Notes under the pieces: generated by a model | Databases searched by the model: none | The model's input: the letters and a program-made list of their open reading frames with translations, nothing else | What the model was told of the DNA's origin: nothing | Made by a program: the position numbers and the translations under genes | Part shown: positions 54,945 through 63,608 of the stretch, one piece after another | How the letters are laid out: every line of letters begins with the position of its first letter | Position numbering within the stretch: position 1 is the stretch's first letter | Assembly: GCF_014641655.1 (NCBI RefSeq) | Contig: NZ_BMID01000001.1 | Coordinates: 1,044,427 to 1,108,426, forward strand | Direction: 5' to 3' | Length of the DNA stretch: 64,000 bases | Origin: Pseudoblastomonas marina | GTDB lineage: Bacteria > Pseudomonadota > Alphaproteobacteria > Sphingomonadales > Sphingomonadaceae

Positions 54945-55775
54945 ATGGGCGATCCGCTCCAACCCGGCCTCTATATTGTCGCGACGCCTATTGGCAATCT
55001 CGGCGACATCACGCTGCGCGCGCTCGACGTGCTGCGGCGGTGCGACGGCGTGGCGTGCGAGGACACGCGGGTCACCGGCAAGCTGCTCAAGCACCACGGT
55101 ATCTCGCAGCCGCTGTGGCGCTACGACGATCACAGCGGCGAGAAGGATCGTGCGCGCCTGGTCGATTCGATGCGGAGCAAGGCGGTGGCGCTGGTCAGCG
55201 ATGCCGGGACTCCGCTGGTGTCGGACCCCGGATATCGCCTGGTCTCCGATGCGCGCGAGGCAGGCGTGCCGATCACGACGCTGCCCGGGGCCTGCGCCGC
55301 CATCGCCGGGCTGACGCTGTCGGGGCTCCCCAACGATCGTTTCCTGTTCGCGGGATTCCTCCCGGCCAAGGAGAAGGCGCGGCGCGAAGCGCTTGACGAA
55401 TTGGCGGGACTGGATGCGACGCTGGTCTTCTACGAAACCGGACCGCGGTTGACCAAGAGCCTCGCGGCGATCGCCGATTGGGACCCGCAGCGCTCGGTCT
55501 GCGTCGCGCGGGAGCTGACCAAGCTTTATGAAGAAGCACGGCGGGGATCGGCCGATGAACTGTTCGAACACTACACCGACCACCCGGCGAAAGGCGAAAT
55601 CGTGTTGCTGATCGGTCCGCCCGAGGAGAGGACGGCCAGCGAGGCCGATATCGACGACCTCCTGCGCGAATTGCTCGCCGCGATGTCGCCCTCCAAGGCG
55701 GCGGCGGAGGCGGCGCGGCGGACCGGGCGGCGCAAGGCCGAACTCTATCCGCGCGCGATGGAATTGAAGGCCTGA
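54945..55775 (+). CDS. rsmI: 16S rRNA 2'-O-methyltransferase RsmI
   Basis: A 276-residue SAM-dependent methyltransferase of the tetrapyrrole-methylase fold that modifies C1402 of 16S rRNA. Motifs are LYIVATPIGNLGDITLRALD, CEDTRVTGKLLKHHGI, ALVSDAGTPLVSDPGY and LSGLPNDRFLFAGFLPAK. The ATG at 54945 is preceded by GAGCGG; the ATG at 54933 (MSGSM) is an alternative. The stop is shared closely with yraN (overlap of one base). Confidence 0.95.
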   Translation: MGDPLQPGLYIVATPIGNLGDITLRALDVLRRCDGVACEDTRVTGKLLKHHGISQPLWRYDDHSGEKDRARLVDSMRSKAVALVSDAGTPLVSDPGYRLVSDAREAGVPITTLPGACAAIAGLTLSGLPNDRFLFAGFLPAKEKARREALDELAGLDATLVFYETGPRLTKSLAAIADWDPQRSVCVARELTKLYEEARRGSADELFEHYTDHPAKGEIVLLIGPPEERTASEADIDDLLRELLAAMSPSKAAAEAARRTGRRKAELYPRAMELKA

Positions 55776-56140
55776 TGCCCGAATTCGCGCGCCAGCGGGC
55801 CGAGCGGCGCGGACGGCGCGGCGAGGGGCTTGCGAGCTGGTACCTGCGGCTCAAGGGCTGGCGCATCCTCGACACACGCGTGCGCAATCCGCGTGGCGAG
55901 GTCGACCTGGTGGCGAAACGCGGCAGAGTGGTCGCCTTCGTCGAAGTGAAATGGCGGCGGCACGTTTCGGATCTCGACCAGGCGATCGATGAATTCCGCC
56001 TGCGACGGGTCGCCGCGGCAGCAGGAGCCGCGGCGCACAATTACGCAAAAAACGGTGAGGACGTGCGGATCGACGTGATCCTGGTTGCACCCTGGCGCTG
56101 GCCGCGCCACATCGCCAATGCCTGGCAGCCCTGGAGTTAG
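55775..56140 (+). CDS. yraN: UPF0102/YraN nuclease-fold protein
   Basis: A 121-residue YraN family protein with a Holliday-junction-resolvase-like fold. The motif GEGLASWYLRLKGWRILDTR is followed by NPRGEVDLVAKRGRVVAFVE and VKWRR, giving the conserved E-x-D-x(n)-E-x-K. Function in the cell is poorly known. It overlaps rsmI by one base and lies one base before gshB, so all three belong to one operon. Confidence 0.93.
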   Translation: MPEFARQRAERRGRRGEGLASWYLRLKGWRILDTRVRNPRGEVDLVAKRGRVVAFVEVKWRRHVSDLDQAIDEFRLRRVAAAAGAAAHNYAKNGEDVRIDVILVAPWRWPRHIANAWQPWS

Positions 56141-56141
56141 C

Positions 56142-57119
56142 ATGACACTGCGCGTCGCCGTCCAGATGGACCCGATCCAAAATATCAATATCGCGGGCGA
56201 TTCGAGTTTCGCCCTGATGCTCGCCGCCCAGTCGCGCGGGTACGAAGTGTACCATTACGATGTCCGCAGCCTCGCCTGGGATCGTGGGGCGATCACCGCG
56301 CATGCCTCGCCGGTGACCGTTCAGCGCGTAGAGGGCGATCATTTCGAGAAGGGCGAGGCGCGGCGGATCGACCTCGCGAAGGATATCGATATCGTCCTGA
56401 TGCGGCAGGATCCGCCCTTCGATCTCGGCTATATCAGCGCCGCCCTGCTGCTCGACCGGCTCAAGGGCGAGACGCTGGTCGTCAACGATCCGCGCGAGGT
56501 GATCAACGCGCCCGAAAAGATGTTCGTGCTCGATTATGCGCGCTTCATGCCTCCGACGCTGATCGCGCGTACGCTCGACGACGTGAAGGCGTTCCAGCGC
56601 GACATCGCCGACGAGTTTCCCGGGGGGCTGGTGGTCAAGCCGCTCCATGGCAATGGCGGCAAGGCGATCTTCCATATCGGTCCCGACGGCAAGAACCTGT
56701 CGGCGCTGTTCGAGGTATTCAACCAGACCTGGCCAGAACCTCACATGGTCCAGCCCTTCCTTCCCGAGGTGGCGGAAGGCGACAAGCGGATCGTGCTGGT
56801 CGATGGCGAAGTGGCGGGGGCGATCAATCGTTTCCCGGGCGAGGGCGAGTTCCGCTCCAACCTCGCGCAGGGTGGCCATGCCGAGAGCGCGACGCTGACC
56901 GCGCGCGAGGAGGAAATCTGCGCCGCGATGGGACCCGAGCTCAGGCGCCGCGGGCTCGTCTTCGTCGGCATCGACGTAATCGGCGGGAAGTGGCTGACCG
57001 AGATCAACGTCACTTCGCCTACCGGCATCGTCGCGATCGACAAGTTCAATGGAACGGATACTGCAGGCATGATCTGGGACGCGATCGAGCGTCGCCACGC
57101 GGCCATTGGATCAACCTGA
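56142..57119 (+). CDS. gshB: Glutathione synthetase
   Basis: A 325-residue ATP-grasp ligase that joins glycine to gamma-glutamylcysteine. Features include MTLRVAVQMDPIQNINI, VLMRQDPPFDLGYISAALLL, VVKPLHGNGGKAIFHIGPDG, MVQPFLPEVAEGDKRIVLVD and GIDVIGGKWLTEINVTSPTG. The ATG at 56142 was chosen as the family start; earlier in-frame starts lie inside yraN. Cysteine for glutathione would come from cysK, encoded elsewhere in the window. Confidence 0.97.
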   Translation: MTLRVAVQMDPIQNINIAGDSSFALMLAAQSRGYEVYHYDVRSLAWDRGAITAHASPVTVQRVEGDHFEKGEARRIDLAKDIDIVLMRQDPPFDLGYISAALLLDRLKGETLVVNDPREVINAPEKMFVLDYARFMPPTLIARTLDDVKAFQRDIADEFPGGLVVKPLHGNGGKAIFHIGPDGKNLSALFEVFNQTWPEPHMVQPFLPEVAEGDKRIVLVDGEVAGAINRFPGEGEFRSNLAQGGHAESATLTAREEEICAAMGPELRRRGLVFVGIDVIGGKWLTEINVTSPTGIVAIDKFNGTDTAGMIWDAIERRHAAIGST

Positions 57120-57185
57120 AGCAGGCTTCAGCTTTGCCAAATCATCCAATTTTGAACCGCGTGGCGGCTCGCGCGTTGCCGCGGC

Positions 57186-57806
57186 ATGGATGATTTCATC
57201 GTCAGCGTGGTCGAGGCGCTCGGCTATCTCGGCATCGCCCTGCTGATGGTGCTCGAGAACGTCTTCCCGCCGTTCCCGTCCGAAGCAATCATGGGTGCGG
57301 GTGCACTGGCGATCGAACGCGGCTCGATGGAGTTCTGGCCGCTGCTCGCTGCCGGAACGATCGGCACCGTGATCGGCAATTACGCCTGGTACATGGTCGG
57401 CGACCGCCTCGGCTATCGCCGCTTGGGGCCGTTCGTCGATCGCTGGGGCCACTGGCTGACGCTCGAATGGGAGGACGTCGAAGCGGCGACCGACTTCTTT
57501 CGCAGGCACGGCCACTGGGTGGTCTTCTTCCTTCGCGCGACGCCTTTCATGCGGACGATGATCTCGCTTCCCGCAGGCCTCGCCCATATGGGCAGGATCA
57601 AGTTCCTCGTCTTCACCGCGGCGGGGTCGGCAATGTGGAATGCGATGCTGATCTTTGGCACGCAATGGCTCGCGCGCACCTTCGGCGAAATCGAGGACAT
57701 CGTCAGCTGGATAATCATCGCCACGATCGTGCTCGCGGTCGGCGGGTATGTCTGGCGCTACGTGACCTGGAAGCCGCGCGCGCGGCGTGGGGCCGGCGAG
57801 GGTTAG
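57186..57806 (+). CDS. DedA family membrane protein
   Basis: A 206-residue protein with four to five membrane segments. It has the DedA signatures LENVFPPFPSEAIMGAGALA and GTVIGNYAWYMVGDRLGYRR, RHGHWVVFFLRATPFMRTMI and LPAGLAHMGRIKFLVFTAAG. DedA proteins are thought to be proton-dependent lipid (undecaprenyl phosphate or phospholipid) translocases. The last bases overlap the convergent xerC stop by four. Confidence 0.93.
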   Translation: MDDFIVSVVEALGYLGIALLMVLENVFPPFPSEAIMGAGALAIERGSMEFWPLLAAGTIGTVIGNYAWYMVGDRLGYRRLGPFVDRWGHWLTLEWEDVEAATDFFRRHGHWVVFFLRATPFMRTMISLPAGLAHMGRIKFLVFTAAGSAMWNAMLIFGTQWLARTFGEIEDIVSWIIIATIVLAVGGYVWRYVTWKPRARRGAGEG

Positions 57807-58699
57807 TCCTTTTCGCGCGGGTGCGCGTTGCGATAAGTATCGAGCAGCACCTTGGCGTCGACCTTGGTGTAGATCTGGGTCGAGGCGAGGCTCGCATGGC
57901 CGAGCAGTTCCTGCAGGCTGCGCAGGTCGGCGCCCTCGCCGAGCAGGTGGGTCGCGAAGCTGTGACGCAATGCATGCGGCGTGGCGGTCGACGGCAGCCC
58001 GAGCGCGGTGCGTGCGCGGGCAACCGCCTTCTGTACCGCGCCCTGGCCGAGCGGGCCTCCACGCGCGCCGCGGAACAGGGCTCGATCCTTCGCCTGCTCG
58101 TGCGGGCAGACGGCGACATAGGCATCGACCGCCTCTCGCAAGAGCGGCATCACCGGTACGACGCGCTGCTTGCCGCCCTTGCCGGAGATCGTGAGCACTG
58201 TTCCGAGCGGGACATCGCCGCCGGTCAGCGAGAGTGCTTCGGATATCCGCAATCCGGCCCCGTAAAGCAGCAGGAGCACCGCCTGGTCACGCAACCCCTG
58301 CCAGTCGCTGCGGGCGAGCGCGGCGACTTGCTCTGCGAGCCCTTCCGCCTCGTCGGGCGTGACGGGACGCGGGAGACCGCGTTTTACCTTCGGGCCGCGC
58401 AGCCGCGGCGCGTCCGGATCTTCTTCACCTGCGCGTTCCCTCGCGAACTTGCTGAAGGCCTTGAGCGCGGAAAGTTCGCGCGCGGCGCTGGTATTGGCCA
58501 GTCCCTCGGCCCGCCGCCGGGCGATCTGTCTGCGCAAGTCGCGGGCATCGAGCCTCGCGAGGGCGTGCCAGTCGCGTGCATCGAGGTGCGCCAGCCACCG
58601 TCGTGCGGCCGCAAGATAGGCCCGCACCGTGTGCGGCGAACGCCGCTTGCCGAGCGCGAGATGCGCTTCCCACTGGCCGAGGATGTCGGCCGAATTCAT
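57803..58699 (-). CDS. xerC: Tyrosine recombinase XerC
   Basis: A 298-residue tyrosine recombinase that, with XerD, resolves chromosome dimers at dif. The SAM-like N domain has KRRSPHTVRAYLAAARRWLA; the catalytic residues are in YGAGLRISEALSL (Arg), ISGKGGKQRVVPV (Lys), HALRHSFATHLL (His, Arg), LLGHASLASTQIYTKV (His and Tyr). Length fits XerC. Overlaps the hemW stop by four bases. No mobile element surrounds it, so it is the housekeeping enzyme, not an integrase. Confidence 0.93.
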   Translation of the reverse strand: MNSADILGQWEAHLALGKRRSPHTVRAYLAAARRWLAHLDARDWHALARLDARDLRRQIARRRAEGLANTSAARELSALKAFSKFARERAGEEDPDAPRLRGPKVKRGLPRPVTPDEAEGLAEQVAALARSDWQGLRDQAVLLLLYGAGLRISEALSLTGGDVPLGTVLTISGKGGKQRVVPVMPLLREAVDAYVAVCPHEQAKDRALFRGARGGPLGQGAVQKAVARARTALGLPSTATPHALRHSFATHLLGEGADLRSLQELLGHASLASTQIYTKVDAKVLLDTYRNAHPREKD

Positions 58700-59847
58700 A
58701 CCGTCTCGGGCGCGCCGACCAGCAATTCGGCAACCACGCGGTCGAGCAGGAGCATGCCGCTTTCGGTCAGGGCGATCCGTTCCTCCGTGGCTTCGACCAG
58801 TTTCTGTTCCACCAATTGCTCGAGCTTGCGAGCGGATACGAGCGTATCGCGCGACAGGCCGAACCGCCCGGCCAGGGCGTCGAGGTCGATACCCTCGTCG
58901 AGCCTGAGCCCCATCAACACTGCTTCCTCGGCCTGCTCGCGCAAGGGGAGAACGCGCTCCTCGGCGATGCCATGGCCGTTGCGCGCGATCGCCGAGAGGA
59001 AGTTTTCCGGCTTGCGATGGCGCACGGTTGCGCGGCCGCCACGCCGGCCATGCGCGCCCGGGCCGATCCCGGCGAAGTCGCGATAGCGCCAATAGGTGAG
59101 ATTGTGCGCGCTTTCCTGACCCGGGCGAGCGTGGTTGCTGACTTCGTAGGCGGGCAGGCCCGCCGCGCGCATCCGTTCGCGCGTCGCCGCGAACAGATCG
59201 GCGGCGCTGTCTTCGTCGAGCGGGGTGAACGCGCCACGGCGGACATCGGTTGCGAAACGCGTCCCGGGTTCGATCGTCAATTGGTAGAGCGAGAGGTGGT
59301 CGGTCCCGAGCGCCAATGCTCGGTCGAGTTCGCCGAACCATGCGTCGGCGCTCTGCCCCGGGCGGGCATAGATCAGGTCGAAACTCACCCGGTCGAAATG
59401 CTCCTGCGCGATGGCAAGCGCCGCCAAGGCCTCGTCTGCCGAATGCTCGCGCCCCAGGAAATGCAGCGCTTCCTGTTCGAGCGACTGGATTCCGAGCGAC
59501 ACACGGTTGATCCCCGCCAGCGCAAGCGCGGCGAAATTGTCCGCCTCGATCGAGGTCGGGTTGGCTTCGAGCGTGATCTCGATTCCGGGCGCGAAGCCCC
59601 ACAGGCTCTCGGCTTCGGTCAGCAGTGAATCGACCAATTCGGGCGGCATCAGCGAGGGTGTGCCACCCCCGAAAAAGATCGATGTCAGCGGTTCATCGCA
59701 TGTAACGCTCGACTCATGGCGCATGTCGGAACGCAATCCGACACCCCACTGTTTGGAGTCGAAATTTTCCCGGACATGGCTGTTGAAGTCGCAGTAGGGG
59801 CACTTCGAGCGACAGAACGGCCAATGGATATACAGAGCTAGCGCCAT
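58696..59847 (-). CDS. hemW: Radical SAM heme chaperone HemW
   Basis: A 383-residue radical SAM protein with the iron-sulfur motif FCRSKCPYCDFNSHV (CxxxCxYC) at about residues 12-22 and the SAM-binding FFGGGTPSLM. The HNxxYW motif (SAHNLTYWRY) separates the heme chaperone HemW from true coproporphyrinogen dehydrogenase HemN. The C terminus has the usual LRLDEGIDLDAL and ALTESGMLLLDRV. It is cotranscribed with xerC. Confidence 0.93.
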   Translation of the reverse strand: MALALYIHWPFCRSKCPYCDFNSHVRENFDSKQWGVGLRSDMRHESSVTCDEPLTSIFFGGGTPSLMPPELVDSLLTEAESLWGFAPGIEITLEANPTSIEADNFAALALAGINRVSLGIQSLEQEALHFLGREHSADEALAALAIAQEHFDRVSFDLIYARPGQSADAWFGELDRALALGTDHLSLYQLTIEPGTRFATDVRRGAFTPLDEDSAADLFAATRERMRAAGLPAYEVSNHARPGQESAHNLTYWRYRDFAGIGPGAHGRRGGRATVRHRKPENFLSAIARNGHGIAEERVLPLREQAEEAVLMGLRLDEGIDLDALAGRFGLSRDTLVSARKLEQLVEQKLVEATEERIALTESGMLLLDRVVAELLVGAPETV

Positions 59848-59893
59848 AGAAGGATTCAGGTCTCTTTAACCTGCGGAAGTCAAGTTCGTTGCC

Positions 59894-60442
59894 ATGAGCA
59901 AAGCTCGCATTTTTCTAATCATTTCCGTCGTGCTGGGGCTCGCTGCGCCGGCGATGGCGACCCGCGGCCACGCCGATTTCGAAGCGCGGATCGTTTCTGC
60001 CCATAACGTGGAGCGCGCGCGTCACAGCCTACACGGCCTGCGCTGGAATAGCGAACTCGCGCGCGATGCGCACGACTGGGCGCAATACCTTGCGCGACAC
60101 CAGCTCCTAGAACACGCCGATCGCGGGCATACCCGTGGTGCCGGGGAAAACCTCTGGATGGGAACCGCAGGCTATTACACGATCGAAGACATGATCGGCG
60201 GTTTCATCGAGGAAAAGCGGCATTTCCGCCCGGGTCGTTTTCCCGAGGTCTCACGGACCGGGAATTGGGCCGATGTCGGTCACTACACGCAGGTGATTTG
60301 GCCCACGACCACCGAGGTCGGCTGCGCCGTCGCACGCGGTCGCGGTCAGGAAGTGCTCGTTTGCCGCTATTGGCCCGCCGGCAACTGGGTCGGCGATCAC
60401 GTCGGGATCCAGCCGAAGCTGTCTATGCGAACAGGGCGCTGA
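59894..60442 (+). CDS. CAP/SCP domain secreted protein
   Basis: A 182-residue protein with signal peptide (LGLAAPAMA, about residue 22) and one CAP (SCP/PR1) domain. Motifs are [69 protein letters not shown] and [12 protein letters not shown]. The four CAP signature regions are intact. Bacterial CAP proteins are exported and of mostly unknown role. It is the only plus-strand gene between rdgB and hemW, and its end overlaps the convergent rdgB gene by 20 bases. Confidence 0.9.
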   Translation: MSKARIFLIISVVLGLAAPAMATRGHADFEARIVSAHNVERARHSLHGLRWNSELARDAHDWAQYLARHQLLEHADRGHTRGAGENLWMGTAGYYTIEDMIGGFIEEKRHFRPGRFPEVSRTGNWADVGHYTQVIWPTTTEVGCAVARGRGQEVLVCRYWPAGNWVGDHVGIQPKLSMRTGR

Positions 60443-61052
60443 CCAGCTTGGCGAATGCATCGGCGCGATGGCTGATGCGGTGCTTTTCGGCCGGGTCCAG
60501 CTCGGCGAATGTCTGTTCGTAGCCCTCGGGCACGAACACCGGATCGTAACCGAACCCGAGTGTGCCCCGCGGCGGCCAGATGAGCGAACCGTTTGCGCGA
60601 CCCTCGAACACGGCCTGCTGCCCGTCGGGCCAGGCGATCGCGAGGACGCAGGAAAACCACGCGCTGCGATCGACCTCGGAGCCCTGTTCCGCGAGTTTGC
60701 CTTCGACCTTGCCCATCGCCATGTACCAGTCGCGCCCGGCCGGCCCCTCGAACCATTGCCGTTCGGCCCAGTCGGCGGTGTAGACCCCCGGCTTGCCGTC
60801 GAGCGCCGCAACCGACAACCCGCTATCGTCGGCCAGTGCGGGTAGCTGCGCCGCCTGCGCCGCCGCGCGTGCCTTGATCAGCGCATTGTCGGTAAAGGTC
60901 TTGCCGGTCTCGGCAGGCTCGGGAAGGGCGAGCGCGCCCGCCGAGACGCAGTCGACGCCATACGGCGCGAGCAGCGCGGAGATCTCCTTCAGCTTGCCTG
61001 CATTGTGGGTGGCAATGACGAGCTTGGAGCCGAGGGGAGGGTGCTCGCTCAC
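60423..61052 (-). CDS. rdgB: XTP/dITP diphosphatase (RdgB/HAM1)
   Basis: A 209-residue enzyme that hydrolyses non-canonical purine triphosphates. Features are [80 protein letters not shown] and [19 protein letters not shown]. Length is standard. It overlaps rph by ATGA, a pairing common in proteobacteria. Confidence 0.96.
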   Translation of the reverse strand: MSEHPPLGSKLVIATHNAGKLKEISALLAPYGVDCVSAGALALPEPAETGKTFTDNALIKARAAAQAAQLPALADDSGLSVAALDGKPGVYTADWAERQWFEGPAGRDWYMAMGKVEGKLAEQGSEVDRSAWFSCVLAIAWPDGQQAVFEGRANGSLIWPPRGTLGFGYDPVFVPEGYEQTFAELDPAEKHRISHRADAFAKLVSALFA

Positions 61053-61768
61053 GCGACGGCCTTTTCCTGCGCCTCGAAAATCCGGTCGCAGCCCATCCGC
61101 GCGAGGCGCAGCAGCCGAAGCAGGCCTTCCTCGTCATAAGTCGCGCCTTCGGCGGTCGCCTGGACCTCACCGATCTGGCCGCCTTCGAGCAGCACGAAAT
61201 TGGCATCGGCGTCGGCCGCGCTGTCCTCGATATAGTCTAGATCGAGCACCGGGGTACCCTGATGGATACCGCAGCTGATCGCCGCGACTTTCGAGGAGAT
61301 CGGATCTTCCTTGATCGCGCCCGATTCGAGCAGCGTGTTCACCGCGAGCCGCAGCGCGACCCACGCGCCGGAGATCGAGGCGGTACGGGTGCCGCCATCG
61401 GCCTGAATGACGTCGCAATCGAGCGTGATCTGGTGCTCGCCGAGCTTCTTCAAGTCGACCACGGCGCGCAAGCTGCGACCGATCAGGCGCTGGATTTCCT
61501 GCGTCCGGCCCGACTGCTTGCCGCGCGCCGCCTCACGGCTGCCGCGGGTGTGCGTCGCGCGCGGAAGCATCGAATATTCGCCGGTGACCCAACCCTGGCC
61601 CTTGCCGCGCAGCCATGGCGGAAGGCGGTCCTCGACGCTGGCGGTGCACAGCACGCGAGTGTCGCCGAAACTGATCAGGCAGGAGCCTTCGGCGTGCTTG
61701 GTGAAGGCGGTTTCGATGGTGATTGCGCGCATTTCGTCGGGGGCGCGGCCGGAGGGGCGGGTGGTCAT
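61049..61768 (-). CDS. rph: Ribonuclease PH
   Basis: A 239-residue phosphorolytic 3'-5' exoribonuclease that trims tRNA 3' ends. Features are [100 protein letters not shown] and [18 protein letters not shown]. The ATG at 61768 gives the family length. It is divergent from hrcA across 100 bp that contains a perfect palindrome. Confidence 0.97.
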   Translation of the reverse strand: MTTRPSGRAPDEMRAITIETAFTKHAEGSCLISFGDTRVLCTASVEDRLPPWLRGKGQGWVTGEYSMLPRATHTRGSREAARGKQSGRTQEIQRLIGRSLRAVVDLKKLGEHQITLDCDVIQADGGTRTASISGAWVALRLAVNTLLESGAIKEDPISSKVAAISCGIHQGTPVLDLDYIEDSAADADANFVLLEGGQIGEVQATAEGATYDEEGLLRLLRLARMGCDRIFEAQEKAVA

Positions 61769-61817
61769 GATCGAGGAATCTCCGTGGGTGTTCGGCGCCC
61801 GCGATAGGCGCGGGGGG

Positions 61818-61831
61818 CTTGTGCGCACAAG
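61818..61831. promoter_or_regulatory. Perfect 14-bp palindrome in the rph-hrcA divergent promoter
   Basis: CTTGTGCGCACAAG is fully self-complementary and lies midway between the rph and hrcA starts (50 bp from rph, 38 bp from hrcA). A second CTTG (61833-61836) with 17 bp to CGTAGAT resembles a heat-shock sigma-32 promoter for hrcA. Both roles are hypothetical. Confidence 0.4.
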
Positions 61832-61868
61832 TCTTGTCTCGCCCGGGCCGTTGCGTAGATTGGCGGGC

Positions 61869-62909
61869 ATGAATTCGCCGCCGCTCATCGAATTGACCAC
61901 ACGCGCCCGCGATATCTTCCGGCTCGTGGTAGAAGGCTACCTGGCAAGCGGGCAACCGGTCGGCTCGAAGACGCTGGCGGGGCAGGGGGTCGAGCTGTCG
62001 CCGGCTTCGATCCGCTCGGTGCTCGCCGAACTCGAAGGACTCGGGCTGCTCGCATCGCCGCATACCTCGGCCGGGCGGATGCCGACCGATCTGGGCCTGC
62101 GCCTGTTCGTCGACGGGATGATGCAGGTGGCCGAGCCGAGTCCCGAAGAACGCGCGGCGATCCGCGAGCAGCTGGGCGCGCCGGGACCGGTCGAGGCGGC
62201 GCTCGAGCGAACCAGTGCGCTATTGTCGGACCTCTCCGGCGCGGCAGGGATGGTGATGGTGCCGCGCCGCGAGCCGAGGCTGGCGCAATTGTCGCTGATC
62301 CCGGTCGCGCAGGGCCGCGCGCTCGCTGTACTCGTGGGCGAGGACGGCCAGGTCGAGAACCGGATGCTCGAGCTCGGGCGGGCGGTCGATCCCGCCGCGC
62401 TCGAAGCGGCGGGGAACTACGCCACCGCGCGCCTATGCGGTCGGACGCTTCCCGAAGCGGTCAAGGCTATCCGCCGCGAAATCGACAGCGGCCGCTCGCA
62501 GCTCGATGCCGCCAGTCGCGACCTCGTCGAACGCGGAATCGCGGTCTGGAGCGAGGATGCCGCAGAAAGACCCGTGCTGATCGTACGCGGTCAGGCCAAG
62601 CTGCTCGACGACGACGCGCTCGACGATATCGAGCGCGTGCGATCACTGCTCGACGACCTCGAAAGCAAGCAATCGGTCGCCGCGTTGCTCGACGATGCGC
62701 GCGAGGCCGAAGCGACGCGGATATTTATCGGCTCCGAGAACCGCCTGTTCTCGCTTTCCGGCTCCTCGGTCATTGCCGCGCCCTATCGCGATCGCGAGGG
62801 CAAGGTGGTCGGCGTGCTGGGTGTGATCGGGCCGACTCGGTTGAATTATGCGCGCGTGGTCCCCATGGTTGATTTCACGGCGAATTCGCTGAGCAAACTG
62901 ATCGGCTAA
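61869..62909 (+). CDS. hrcA: Heat-inducible transcription repressor HrcA
   Basis: A 346-residue repressor that binds CIRCE elements of groE/dnaK operons. The winged helix has [20 protein letters not shown] and [39 protein letters not shown]. The C-terminal region has [20 protein letters not shown] and [18 protein letters not shown]. The ATG at 61869 matches the family start. grpE follows nine bases downstream, a common heat-shock arrangement. I see no CIRCE element in the window, so its targets lie elsewhere. Confidence 0.96.
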   Translation: MNSPPLIELTTRARDIFRLVVEGYLASGQPVGSKTLAGQGVELSPASIRSVLAELEGLGLLASPHTSAGRMPTDLGLRLFVDGMMQVAEPSPEERAAIREQLGAPGPVEAALERTSALLSDLSGAAGMVMVPRREPRLAQLSLIPVAQGRALAVLVGEDGQVENRMLELGRAVDPAALEAAGNYATARLCGRTLPEAVKAIRREIDSGRSQLDAASRDLVERGIAVWSEDAAERPVLIVRGQAKLLDDDALDDIERVRSLLDDLESKQSVAALLDDAREAEATRIFIGSENRLFSLSGSSVIAAPYRDREGKVVGVLGVIGPTRLNYARVVPMVDFTANSLSKLIG

Positions 62910-62918
62910 AAAGAACCC

Positions 62919-63533
62919 ATGACCAACGACAACGACAAGCAGGGTGCCGACGCGCCCGACCCGGAAGTGACGGAAGAACTCCGCGGAGTTCCCGAAGACA
63001 TGATCGACGAGGGCGACGAGCCCTCCGACGGCGGCACGAATGGCGAAGGCGAGGGCGACCTTGCCGATGCGATCGCACAGTTGCGCAACGATCTCGACGC
63101 GACGAAGCAGGAAGTCCTCTATGCGCGCGCAGAAACGCAGAACGTGCGTCGGCGGCTCGAAAAGGACGTGGCCGATGCTCGGAATTACGGCGCGTCGGGC
63201 TTCGCCCGCGACATTCTTTCGGTGGCCGACAATATTGCGCGCGCGCTCGAACACGTGCCCGAAGCACTGCGCGAGGACGACAAGGCGCGCCGTTTCATCG
63301 AGGGTATCGAGGCGACCCAGCGTGAGATCGACAAGGTCTTCGCACAGAACGGCATCAGTCGCATCGCGGCGGTCGGCCTTCCCCTCGACCCCAACCAGCA
63401 CCAGGCGATGATGGAAATTCCTACTGCGGACGCCGAACCCGGCACGGTGGTGCAGGAAATGCAGGCGGGCTACATGCTGCGCGAGCGGCTGCTCCGCCCG
63501 GCGATGGTCGGGGTGGCCAAGAAGCCGGACTGA
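62919..63533 (+). CDS. grpE: Nucleotide exchange factor GrpE
   Basis: A 204-residue DnaK co-chaperone. After an acidic, probably disordered N terminus (about 1-50) comes a coiled coil with LRNDLDATKQEVLYARAETQ and NVRRRLEKDVADARNYGASG, followed by the beta domain with VGLPLDPNQHQAMMEIPTAD and GYMLRERLLRPAMVGVAK. The gene is cotranscribed with hrcA and followed by a strong terminator. DnaK is not in the window. Confidence 0.96.
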   Translation: MTNDNDKQGADAPDPEVTEELRGVPEDMIDEGDEPSDGGTNGEGEGDLADAIAQLRNDLDATKQEVLYARAETQNVRRRLEKDVADARNYGASGFARDILSVADNIARALEHVPEALREDDKARRFIEGIEATQREIDKVFAQNGISRIAAVGLPLDPNQHQAMMEIPTADAEPGTVVQEMQAGYMLRERLLRPAMVGVAKKPD

Positions 63534-63552
63534 CCTCACGCAACCCAATTAC

Positions 63553-63597
63553 GAGAAAGGCCGCCGCTCCCTTCCGGAGCGGCGGCCTTTTTTCTCG
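63553..63597 (+). terminator. Strong intrinsic terminator of hrcA-grpE
   Basis: A perfect 15-bp stem AAAGGCCGCCGCTCC/GGAGCGGCGGCCTTT with loop CTTCC is followed by TTTCTCG. It lies between the convergent grpE and lexA stops and may also halt lexA transcription. Confidence 0.92.
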
Positions 63598-63608
63598 CTT
63601 CGAACCGA

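Noticed and set aside
57655-57675. TTGGCACG-like sigma-54 element
   Set aside because: It lies inside the DedA coding region and the GC pair is not at N10 (CT there).
57803-58699. Tyrosine recombinase as the integrase of a mobile element
   Set aside because: Sequence and operon with hemW fit housekeeping XerC; no flanking direct repeats or element genes are present, and the tRNA gene at 6996 is far away.
61769-61868. CIRCE element upstream of hrcA
   Set aside because: The TTAGCACTC-N9-GAGTGCTAA inverted repeat is not present; only the unrelated CTTGTGCGCACAAG palindrome is.
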